From positions 1 through 64,000 of the forward strand of contig JBEQUE010000237.1 in the NCBI GenBank assembly GCA_040349255.1: a stretch of DNA of 64,000 bases. The letters are read 5' to 3'. Numbering within the stretch: position 1 is the stretch's first letter; each line of letters begins with the position of its first letter. This document shows, in pieces, positions 1 through 8,600 of the stretch. This DNA is from DATMER01 sp040349255 (GTDB taxonomy: Bacteria > Acidobacteriota > Thermoanaerobaculia > Multivoradales > UBA5704). The position numbers and the translations under genes were made by a program. The notes under the pieces are model-generated. The model was not told the origin of the DNA and ran no database searches. It saw nothing but the letters and a program-made list of their open reading frames with translations.

Positions 1-1
1 C

Positions 2-1894
2 AGGGAAGCTCCGGGCGACGGCCTCCGCTGGAGCCTGCGCTACGTGGCCTCCCGGCCTCCGGAGCCCGCGGCGGAGCTGCGGCGCAGGCTGGGCGCGATC
101 GCGGGCTTCCTCTACGAGCTGCGCTACGAGGCCCCTGCGGAAGATCTGCGCCTCTTCCTGGACCTCGTCGCCCGCCACCGCGAGGACGAGCTCAAGGCGC
201 ATCTCGAAGGCGTCGTCTGGTCTCCGGCGAGCGGACCGGAAACCTTGCTGGCGCTCGCGAAAGACACGGAGAGCGCAGGGCTGGCGGAGCTCCTCCTGGA
301 GAACGCGGAGCGCTACGCCGCCGCCGTGGCTCCGACCGCGGTCGACGGGTTTCAGCTCCGCAAGAGCCTGCTGATCGAGGTCGCCGCGAAGATCTGTTCC
401 CTCCGGAAGAGCACCCGGGACCTCGACGGCGTGATCGGACGACTGCTGCCCGAGGAGGAGGACGATCTCCGCGCCGTGCTGGCGCAGCGCCTGCGGTCGC
501 GGTCGATCGCCGAAGAGATCCGCGACCGCCGGAGACGGCTCCTGGCGCTCCTGGAAGCCGCTCCGCCCGGGGAGGCCGGAGACGATCTCCTGGCTGCCCG
601 GTCCCTGTACGCCTCCGTGGCCAGGGTCGATCCCGCCGAGGACGAGATCCAGGGGCTGTCCGCGCTGCTGGACTACCCTCTCGACCTTGCGGAGCTGGCG
701 GAGAAAGGGATCGGCGCGATCCGGGATCCCGGGATCCGGCTGCAGGCGCTCCTCCGGCTCGCCTGGCACTCCCTGGCGTTTCAGGAGCGGTTCTATGGCG
801 AACGGCCGGACCGAGCGGTTGCAATCGAGATGGTCCGCTCGGCGTTCATCGCGGATACCGATGCGCTCCTCGTGGCAGCCCTGCCCGAGATCGCCAGGCT
901 CGGCGCCCAGGCCGGCGGCTCCAGGGCCACGGCGGAGCTTCAGGAGGCTTCCCGCCGCCTCCTGCGCCTCGACTCGGTATCCTGGCCGCTGCGCCTGGAA
1001 GCCCTGGAAAGGATTCTCGCGAGCCTTCCTTCCCTCTTCCTGGCGCCGCGAATGCGCCGCGGCGCGCGGAGGGCGGCCGAGGTGCTGGAGGCCGTGGCAA
1101 GGCTCCCCTTCCAGAGCGACGCCGGCGCGGTCCAGGAAGAGATCCGGAGCCGCTGGCACGAGATCCTTCCGATCGCCACCGCGGCCCTGGACCGGCTTCC
1201 TGAAACGGCGGCGGCGCGGGTCCGCCGCGCCTTCGGGACCGTGCTTTCCGAACCGATGCCGCCGATCGCGAGACCGGTCTTCGAGCTGTGCGTCCTGCCG
1301 CCCCGCGAGAGGCTGGCCGCGATCGAACGGCGCCTCGAAGCCCCGGACGTCCAGCCGGAGGAGCTTCGGGCCTTCACCTATCTTCTCGCGGTCCCGGCGC
1401 CGGAGCTCGTCGTCCGGGCCCTGGAACGCCTGCCGGCCGGCGCGGAGCGGGACGGCCTGGGGCTGCGCCTGATCCGCAACGGCTGGCTCCCGCCCGGGCC
1501 TGCGCAGGCCCTGGAGCCGCACCTCTCGCCGGAAGCCTGGCAGAGCGCGGAGGTCTGGCTCTCTCCCGGGCCCGACGCCTGGTGCGAGGCTCTCGCCGCC
1601 CTGGCCGCCCGGGGCGGGATCGATCCGGCCGCCGCGCAGGACGAGCCTCTCCTCCGCCGCCTCTGGGAGAGCTCGTCCCCAGAGATGCTTTCCACGCTGG
1701 CGTCGGCCGTCGGGGAGGCGCTGCGGACCGGCGGAGGGCGGCGCGGCGAGACCGCTCTCCGGCTGTGGCTCCACGCGTATCTCGCGCCGCAACCCGGAAG
1801 AGCCCGGACGGATCAGGCGCGGCAGGCGGAGGACGCCGTCGGGGTCCTGCGGCGGGCCCTGGAGCTGGCGCCGGCTCCGGTGTCGCAGGCTTGA
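2..1894 (+). CDS. Unknown helical protein, 5' end outside window
   Basis: The reading frame is open from the first complete codon of the window, so the true start is probably upstream; a GTG at 44 is the first possible start inside it. About 630 residues are visible. The protein is rich in Leu, Ala, Arg and Glu and reads as continuous amphipathic helices (for example LLENAERYAAAVAP and RLLRLDSVSWPLRLEALE), with no signal peptide, membrane segment or catalytic motif I recognise. The pattern resembles helical-repeat (HEAT/TPR-like) scaffold proteins, but I cannot assign a family. It ends 8 bp before a membrane-protein gene on the same strand, which suggests an operon with the two following paralogues. 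Function unknown. Confidence 0.6.
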   Translation, partial: REAPGDGLRWSLRYVASRPPEPAAELRRRLGAIAGFLYELRYEAPAEDLRLFLDLVARHREDELKAHLEGVVWSPASGPETLLALAKDTESAGLAELLLENAERYAAAVAPTAVDGFQLRKSLLIEVAAKICSLRKSTRDLDGVIGRLLPEEEDDLRAVLAQRLRSRSIAEEIRDRRRRLLALLEAAPPGEAGDDLLAARSLYASVARVDPAEDEIQGLSALLDYPLDLAELAEKGIGAIRDPGIRLQALLRLAWHSLAFQERFYGERPDRAVAIEMVRSAFIADTDALLVAALPEIARLGAQAGGSRATAELQEASRRLLRLDSVSWPLRLEALERILASLPSLFLAPRMRRGARRAAEVLEAVARLPFQSDAGAVQEEIRSRWHEILPIATAALDRLPETAAARVRRAFGTVLSEPMPPIARPVFELCVLPPRERLAAIERRLEAPDVQPEELRAFTYLLAVPAPELVVRALERLPAGAERDGLGLRLIRNGWLPPGPAQALEPHLSPEAWQSAEVWLSPGPDAWCEALAALAARGGIDPAAAQDEPLLRRLWESSSPEMLSTLASAVGEALRTGGGRRGETALRLWLHAYLAPQPGRARTDQARQAEDAVGVLRRALELAPAPVSQA

Positions 1895-1902
1895 AGACAG
1901 CC

Positions 1903-3597
1903 ATGCCTTCTCCCCGAAACAGAGATCTTGCCGGGACTCGCCTCGCCACGATCCGCAGGCGCTGGCCGCGCTATCGCTGGGACTACCAGGGTCAATCCCG
2001 GTGGGAAGGCTGGACCGCGGAACGCTACCTCGGCCTGGGTATCGCCGCAGCTCTCGGCGCCGCCACGTTTCTGGAGCTATCTATCCTGACCGGACAGGGA
2101 GATTTCGGTCTTGCACGAGCCGCCCGCGCCCTGGCCCTCCTGGCGGCTCTCGTCAACGTCTGGATGGTCGATGAGTGGATCTCCTCCCATACCCCCGGCG
2201 ATCGGAATCTCTCCGGCTGGCTTCGCCTCCTGCGGCCTCTGGTCGCCGGCGTGCCGGTCCTGGGTCTCGCGACGGTGCCGGTCTGGAGATGGATCGCCAC
2301 GACGCGTCCTTCCTGGGCTTTCCAGCCTGCCCGACCCGGGCCTCGTCCCGGCGTTTCGCGCCCCGCTCCGGTTCATGGCCTGCCGGCGAGAGCGCGACGC
2401 CTGGTCCGGACCCGCGGCCAACGCCTGCCCTGGCTTCTCCTCTGGGTGATCGCCTGTCAGATCTTCCCTTTCGTCGGAGGTCTGTCATGGCTGATCGGAA
2501 GCGGACCGCTGGGGACGCTGCACCGCCAGGTGTTCCTGCTGATCAGTGCCGTGCTTCATCTCCTGGCGGCGCTCCTCGGCCACTTCTACGGTCGGCGGCA
2601 GGCTGAACCCGAGGCTTTCCGGCTGCGCGCGCTGCCCTGGCTGCTCCTGCTTCCCGGGCTGGGAATCCTCAGCCTTGCGGTCCTGCTGCCGGCGTCCTTT
2701 CACCCGCGGGAGGAGGGCCTGCTCGTTCAGACCCTGTGCGACCGGCGCTGGGTCGAGGAGCTGCCCGGCGATCTGTTTCAGGTCTCCGCGAGCGAGGTGG
2801 TCGGCGACGCGGAGCCCCATCGACAGGCCTTCTTCCGCTTGAAGACCCTCCTGCTCACGCTGGATGCAGCCGCTCTGTCCTGGCTTGCGACCCGGTTTCT
2901 CGGCTGGGATCCCGGGATGGCGCTGACGCGGTCCTGGATCGGCATCGGCCTTCTGGCTCTTCCCGCGCTGGCGGGCCTTCTCCTGATCCTGCTCGGGCTG
3001 GCCGCCAGGTGGACAGGCTTCCTGCCCGCTCTGCGCGGATGGGAGCGGCATGCCCTGGGTCGATACCTGGCGCTCGTCCCGGTCGCGTTTTCGTCGGGCC
3101 TCGTTCTCGGCTCTCTCCTGGCCCGGGGAGAGACGTACGAGGCCGGGAGGCTGCTGGAGGCGGCAGGAATCTCCCTCCTGTTCCTCCTTGTTGTTTCACT
3201 CCCGCTGCGAGGCCTGGTCAGCAAAGAGATCCAATCGGATTCCACAATACTCTTCTGGTTCCTGCTCTGGTTCGAGATCGAGATCCTGGGCTTCATCCTC
3301 GAGGTGGACCCCAGGAGCTCGCTGCTGCGGGCGATCGAGCTGGCCTTCCTGTCCTCGCCGGCGCTGAGCCCCGGTCTCTTTCTGGCGCTCGGCGGCTGGC
3401 TGCTCAGGCCTTTCACCTTGCGCCATCTCGCGGGTTCGGCAGGCTCGCGTTCCACGCTCCGCAGGCGGTTGATCGTGGGAGGGATCGCTCTCACCGCGGC
3501 TCTTCCCCTCGGCGGCCTGGCTGTTCCTTTCTGGATCTGCGCCCATCACCGGTGGTGGCCGGGGCTGGAGCGCGAATGGGCGGAGAGGCTGCCATGA
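1903..3597 (+). CDS. Multi-pass membrane protein, paralogue 1
   Basis: I chose the ATG at 1903, 8 bp after the previous stop; the frame is open further upstream, but only inside the previous gene. The 564-residue product begins with a basic, aromatic cytoplasmic-looking segment (RRWPRYRWDYQGQSRW) and then carries roughly 12 hydrophobic helices separated by short Arg-rich loops, for example around LPWLLLWVIACQIFPF and LLFLLVVSLPL. No transporter or enzyme signature is recognisable. The next gene encodes a protein of similar length with the same opening pattern (basic N-terminus, W-rich motif, similar helix spacing), so the two look like a tandem duplication. Its stop overlaps the next start by 4 bp (ATGA), which suggests translational coupling. 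Function unknown. Confidence 0.72.
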   Translation: MPSPRNRDLAGTRLATIRRRWPRYRWDYQGQSRWEGWTAERYLGLGIAAALGAATFLELSILTGQGDFGLARAARALALLAALVNVWMVDEWISSHTPGDRNLSGWLRLLRPLVAGVPVLGLATVPVWRWIATTRPSWAFQPARPGPRPGVSRPAPVHGLPARARRLVRTRGQRLPWLLLWVIACQIFPFVGGLSWLIGSGPLGTLHRQVFLLISAVLHLLAALLGHFYGRRQAEPEAFRLRALPWLLLLPGLGILSLAVLLPASFHPREEGLLVQTLCDRRWVEELPGDLFQVSASEVVGDAEPHRQAFFRLKTLLLTLDAAALSWLATRFLGWDPGMALTRSWIGIGLLALPALAGLLLILLGLAARWTGFLPALRGWERHALGRYLALVPVAFSSGLVLGSLLARGETYEAGRLLEAAGISLLFLLVVSLPLRGLVSKEIQSDSTILFWFLLWFEIEILGFILEVDPRSSLLRAIELAFLSSPALSPGLFLALGGWLLRPFTLRHLAGSAGSRSTLRRRLIVGGIALTAALPLGGLAVPFWICAHHRWWPGLEREWAERLP

Positions 3598-5354
3598 CCG
3601 GAGACGGAAACGCCCGCGCCGAAGAGGTCCATCGCCGATGGCGGCGGACTTCCCTGGATGTCATGAGCCGGTCGAGCTGGGCAGGCTGGACGCTGCAGAA
3701 TGCCGGTTTCATCTCGGGCATGGGCGCAGCCATGCTCCTCCTTTTCCTGGAGCCCGCGCTCTGGTTCCGGAGCTGGCCTCCCTGGACCTTCGACCATCGC
3801 GCCGCGGTCGCGCTCGGGCTCCTTTCTCTGGCTGCCGTTCCGGTCCACGGATTGCTTCTCGATCGCTTCCTCTCCGCCAAGACGCCTCTGGAACGAGCGA
3901 TGCCGCGGTGGCTCCTCGCCCTGCGCTTCCTGGCCGCCTGCGTCCCCCTGTTCTCGTTCCTTCTGCTGCCCGGCTGGAAGACGCTCCTGGCGCGGCACCC
4001 TCCCTGGGCCTGGCCCCGTGCCCGCCGCAGGCTCGATCTCGGGTCGGGCGACGGCCCGGTCCGCCGGCGCATGCTCCCTGTCTTCACATCGGGTTTCTTC
4101 GTCGCGTACCTGGCGCTCGCCTGCGTGCTTCTGATCTTCTGGGCGCTCTGGCTGGCGCAGACCGGCGCGCTGGGAACGGCCAGGAAACCCGTGATCGCCG
4201 GCGTCTGCGCGACGCTCCACCTCGTGGCCGCGATCGGAGCGCGCCTCCACTTCACTCCCCTGCGGCAGACGAAACGCCTCTGGCTTGTCGAGGCAGCGCC
4301 CTGGCTGTGTCTCGTCCCCGTCCTGGGTCCGTTCGTCGCCTTGACCGGTCCGGAATTGTGGACCGAGGACCGGGAAGGCGCCGGGTTGTTGAGCTGGAGC
4401 GCCTGGGCGTGGCGGAGCCATCCCGGGCGTCTCCCTCCCTGGCGATCGATGGAGAGGCTCCGGCAACCCCGGAGCGCCGCGCCGCGGAAAGCTCGGGCCG
4501 GCGATCACGAGAGGGCCCTGCTCTCCTTCTATCGCGGGAAGACGGCGCTCCTGCTCCTGGATGGAGCGGTGCTCCTCGTCGGCCTGACGGCCCTGGCGAA
4601 GCGCTTTCCGGCCTTGTCTCCCGCGGTGAGCCTGGCGGCCCGCGGCGCGCCCTACGCCGGAATCCCCCTGTCGGCCCTGGGCCTTCTGGTCCTCGCGGCG
4701 GCCGCCTCTCCCCGGCTCCGCGGCAAGGTCCCGGAGCTCGCGGTCTTCGGACGCTACCTCCTGTTCACCCCGCTCGCGCTTCTCGCGGGGGGACTGGCAG
4801 GCCTTCTCTGGCTCGCCGGGGACCTGAAGAGCCTGGGGCTCCTGATGATGTACGGAGGCGCCCTGCTCGCTGGGTTCGGCTTCCTGTCCTTCCTGCCGTC
4901 CTATTCCAGGGTCAGCCGCATCAGCATGAGCTGGCTCCTGTGGTTCCTGCTGCTCACCTTCTGCGGCGCCCCGGTCCTTCTCGACGAGCGCCTGCACGGC
5001 TGGCCCTCGCGCGTCCTGGCCGCCGCCGCGTTCCTGGCGCCTCTCTGGAGCCTGCTCCTCTTCCGCCGGTTCGCTCCCTGGCTGCCGCGGCCTCTCGTGT
5101 GGCGCGATATCCGCGATATCCGCGATATCCGGAACGGCCGGCTCTCCTGGAGGATCCGGACGGCCCTGATCCTGCTCGGAGCCGCCGCGGCCGTTCCGGG
5201 CGGCGGCCTGGCGATCCCGGCCTGGATCGCTCTCGGCGCGCGGCTCCGCCATTGGAACCGGAGCCGTGACCTCGTAGAGGCGCGCGAGGTACTCGACGCG
5301 ATGCGACCGCGTCCCCGGCGCTACCGCCGCACGGCTGCCCAGGACGCGGACTAA
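3594..5354 (+). CDS. Multi-pass membrane protein, paralogue 2
   Basis: The ATG at 3594 overlaps the stop of the preceding gene in an ATGA junction. The 586-residue product has an N-terminal basic segment (EEVHRRWRRTSLDVMSRSSW) followed by about 12 hydrophobic helices, matching the layout of the upstream neighbour. A tandem 9-bp repeat near the 3' end (5106-5132) encodes an RDI tripeptide three times in a cytoplasmic-looking loop before the last helix. The C-terminus is strongly basic. No catalytic or transport motif was recognised. With the upstream helical protein it probably forms a three-gene membrane-associated operon; a transport or lipid-related role would be a guess. Confidence 0.72.
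   Translation: MTGDGNARAEEVHRRWRRTSLDVMSRSSWAGWTLQNAGFISGMGAAMLLLFLEPALWFRSWPPWTFDHRAAVALGLLSLAAVPVHGLLLDRFLSAKTPLERAMPRWLLALRFLAACVPLFSFLLLPGWKTLLARHPPWAWPRARRRLDLGSGDGPVRRRMLPVFTSGFFVAYLALACVLLIFWALWLAQTGALGTARKPVIAGVCATLHLVAAIGARLHFTPLRQTKRLWLVEAAPWLCLVPVLGPFVALTGPELWTEDREGAGLLSWSAWAWRSHPGRLPPWRSMERLRQPRSAAPRKARAGDHERALLSFYRGKTALLLLDGAVLLVGLTALAKRFPALSPAVSLAARGAPYAGIPLSALGLLVLAAAASPRLRGKVPELAVFGRYLLFTPLALLAGGLAGLLWLAGDLKSLGLLMMYGGALLAGFGFLSFLPSYSRVSRISMSWLLWFLLLTFCGAPVLLDERLHGWPSRVLAAAAFLAPLWSLLLFRRFAPWLPRPLVWRDIRDIRDIRNGRLSWRIRTALILLGAAAAVPGGGLAIPAWIALGARLRHWNRSRDLVEAREVLDAMRPRPRRYRRTAAQDAD
5106..5132 (+). repeat. 9-bp tandem repeat, GATATCCGC x3
   Basis: Three adjacent copies of GATATCCG(C/G) lie in frame within the membrane-protein gene and encode an RDI tripeptide three times. 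As a multiple of 3 bp, the array can change length without breaking the frame. Confidence 0.8.
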
Positions 5355-5365
5355 CGCCGGGCGGC

Positions 5366-5600
5366 GTCCAAATTCACGGGGCAGCGGCTGCCCAACGAAT
5401 TTTCCCGTCCAAATTCGCGGGGCAGTCGCTGCCCAACGAATTTTCCCGTCCGAATTCACGGGGCAGCCGCTGCCCAGCGAATTTCCCCGTCCGAATTCGC
5501 GGGGCAGTCGCTGCCCAGCGAATTTTCCAGTCTGAATTCGCGGGGCAGCCGCTGCCCAACGAAATTCTCCGTCCGAATTCGCGGGGCAGCCGCTGCCCCG
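5366..5600. repeat. Tandem array of 41-bp palindrome-bearing repeats
   Basis: Five complete 41-bp units begin at 5366, 5407, 5448, 5489 and 5530; a partial sixth starts at 5571 and runs to about 5600. Each unit opens with GTC(C/T)(A/G)AATTC(A/G)CG, then carries an imperfect palindrome GGGCAG(C/T)NGCTGCCC, then CGAATTTTCCC or a close variant. Units differ at a few positions, mostly in the centre of the palindrome. They are directly adjacent without unique spacers, so this is not a CRISPR array. The unit is not a multiple of 3 bp, so it is unlikely to be coding. It fills the gap between the membrane-protein operon and the kinase gene and ends about 40 bp before the likely kinase start. Confidence 0.92.
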
Positions 5601-5639
5601 TGAAAGGGCTTGCGCCAGACTTCGTATATCATCCCTCCC

Positions 5640-8600
5640 GTGCAATCCGACAATCTGGGAGGGGGGGTACCGGAGAGGATCGGTCCGTACCGGCTCGACG
5701 CGCTGCTCGGCAGCGGGGGCATGGGAGAGGTCTGGCGGGCCTGGGACGAGCGACTCCAGCGCTGGGTCGCCCTGAAGCAGATCCGCGCCGACGTGACCCT
5801 GCGCCACGGCCGCGAACGGCTGTGGCGCGAGGCCCGGTCCGCGGCGCGCCTCAACCACCCTTCGATCGTCCACGTCTACGACATCCTGGAGGGCCCGGAC
5901 GGCGACTGGATCGTGATGGAGCTCGTCCAGGGCAGGACCATCCGCCGCCTGCTCGAAGAGGAGGGCCTCCTCTCTCCGGACCGCTCGGTCAAGCTCTGCC
6001 GCGAGATTGCAGAGGGCCTGGCCGAGGCGCACTCCCAGGGCATCCTCCATCGCGATCTCAAGGCTTCCAACGTCATCGTCACAGCCTCGGGCCGGGCCAA
6101 GATCCTCGACTTCGGGCTGGCCAAGGAGATGCCGCGCGAGGGCGCGGCCGAGAGCCAGGACCAGACGATCACGGTCTCGGGCAACATCCTGGGCACCTGC
6201 TACGCCATGTCTCCCGAGCAGGCCCTCGGCCGCGCTCTCGACGAGCGCTCCGATCTCTTCTCCCTGGGCTCGCTGCTCTACGAGATGCTGACCGGGAAGG
6301 CGCCCTTCCGCGCCGAGAACGCCGCGCTGTCGCTCGCCCGGGTGGTGGAATTGAAGCCGCCGCCGGTCCAACGGCTCCAACCCGCGGTCCCGCCCGAGGT
6401 CTGCGACCTCGTGGCCTGGCTGCTGCAGAAGGAACCTGGAGACCGCCCGAGGTCCGCGTCCGAGGTGCTGGAGGCCCTGGAGGCTGCTGCAGACGCGTCC
6501 GGCCCGGCGAGGACCATGAAACCGGTCCGTCCGGCGCCGGCGCTCCGGCACGACGAGCAGCCCACGGTGGTCACGGAGATCGACCGAACCAGGCCGGAAG
6601 AAAGGCAGAGGCAGAGCGGCGGCGAGCGCAGGACCGTCACCATCGTCTGCTGCGGCATGGTCCAGCTCGACCGGTCTTCCGGCGAGATCGGCGCGCTCGA
6701 GCTGGAGGCCCTTTCCGAGGCCGCGATCACCTTCGAGAGCCTCGGGCGGGAGATCTGCCGGGAGTTCTCCGGCTCCCTTGGCGCCGCGCTCAACCGCACG
6801 CTGTGGCTCTGCTTCGGATATCCCCAGGCGCACGAGGACGACGCCGAACGCGCCGTCCGGGCCGCCCAGGAGCTCCAGGCGCGCTTCGCGGCCCTCCCGG
6901 TTTCGATCACCTATCGGCTCGCCGTCCGCATCGGCGTGAACACCGGACCCGCCGTCGTGGTGGCCCGGCCGTCCTCGGGCCCGGCGCTCCAGCCGGGCGA
7001 CACCTTCGACATCGCGACCGCGATCCAGAGCCAGATGCCGGCCGGCCGGATCGGGGCGAGCGCGGCGAGCCAGCAACTTCTCGGCAGGAAGTTCGCCACC
7101 CAACCCCTGCCGTCCGTTCATGTGAAGGACCTCGACGCCACGATCGATATCTATGAGCTGGGGGCGTCCCTGGAGCGCGAGAGCCTGGAGGACGACCCAA
7201 TCCCTCCGCTGGTCAACCGGGACGCCGAGATGCAGATCCTCCTCGACCGCTTCCGGCTGGCCTGCTCCGGGATGGGGCAGGCGGTCCTGATCGCCGGAGA
7301 AGCCGGAATCGGCAAGTCGCGCCTCGTCCGGGCCCTGTCCGAGCAGGGAGCGGCCGAGGCGACGACCTGGCTGATCGGGCAGGGCTCGACCTACACCCAG
7401 AACACGCCGCTCGCGCCGATCCTCCCTCTCCTGTCGCGGGCGATCTTCGCAGGAGGGATCAGCGAGGAGTCTGCCGAGGAGAAGCTCCTTCGGCTGGAGA
7501 AGGTCCTGGACGAGCTCGGTGTCCCTTGCGACTATGCCCCGCTGCTGGGCGAGCTCCTCGCGCTGCCTGTCGCGGATCGCTATCCGCCTCTCACCCTGAG
7601 CCCCGAGGCGCGGCGGAAAAGGACGCTCGCCGCCCTCCTGGCGTTCCTTGGCGCCCTGGCCGAGCGCAGCCCCGTGGTGCTGGCCGTCGAGGACCTGCAC
7701 TGGATCGATCCTTCGACCCTCGAGCTCCTCGACCTGCTGCTGGGCGAGATCGCCGGGCTCCGCCTGCTGCTCATCGCCACGTTCCGGCCCGAGTTCACAG
7801 CCCCCTGGCGCCATCAGACCTCGGTCACGCAGCTCAGCCTGGGCCGTCTGGCCGAGACCCATGCCGCGCAACTGATCGAGCGCGTCGCCGAGGGGAAGCG
7901 GCTGCCCGTGGAAATGCACCGGGAGATCATCGTACGGACCGATGGCATCCCGCTGTTCGTCGAAGAGCTGACCAAGGCGGTGCTGGAGGGGGCGGCTCCA
8001 CTCCGGGAGGGCGTCCCGTTCACGCTCGGTTCCTCACTGCTCGCCCGGCTCGACCGCCTGGGGGAGGCCAAGGCCGTGGCGCAGCTCGCGTCAGTGATCG
8101 GCCGCACCTTCACCCTGGAGCAGTTGGAAGCTCTCTCCTGGATCAAGGGGGCCGCCCTGCAAGCCGCGCTCGGACGACTCCTCCAGGCCGAGATCCTCCA
8201 CCGCCGCGGGCCGGCGAAGGGAGCGCGATACGTCTTCAAGCACGCCCTCATCCAGGACGCCGCCTATCTGTCGCTCCTGGCGAGCGACCGCCAGCAGTTC
8301 CATCGCCGGTTCGCTCAGTTGCTGCAGAAGGAATTCCCGGCCGTGGCCGCAGCCGAGCCCGAGCTCATGGCCCATCACTGCGAGCGCGGCGGCATGACCG
8401 CAGAAGCCATCGAGCATCTCAAAGCGGCAGGCCTCCGCGTCCTCCAGCGCTCAGCCATGCTCGAGGCGATCAGCCACCTGACCCGGGCTCTGGACCTTCT
8501 GCCCGGTTTATCCGCCGCGCCCGGGCTCCTGGAGCAGGAGCTTTCCTTGCGCTCCGTGCTCGCCGTCGCACTCGCGGCGACCCGGGGCTATGGAGCCCCG

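Noticed and set aside
5374..5559. Small protein encoded in the 41-bp repeats
   Set aside because: The unit length is not a multiple of three, and several frames are open because the repeats lack stops. There is no start signal.
5366..5600. CRISPR array
   Set aside because: The 41-bp units are directly adjacent without unique spacers, and no cas gene is in the window.
3546..7919. Very long minus-strand open frame opposite the membrane protein and kinase genes
   Set aside because: It runs antisense through two well-supported genes and the repeat array and gives a low-complexity Arg/Gly/Gln-rich translation. High GC content removes stop codons from the opposite strand.
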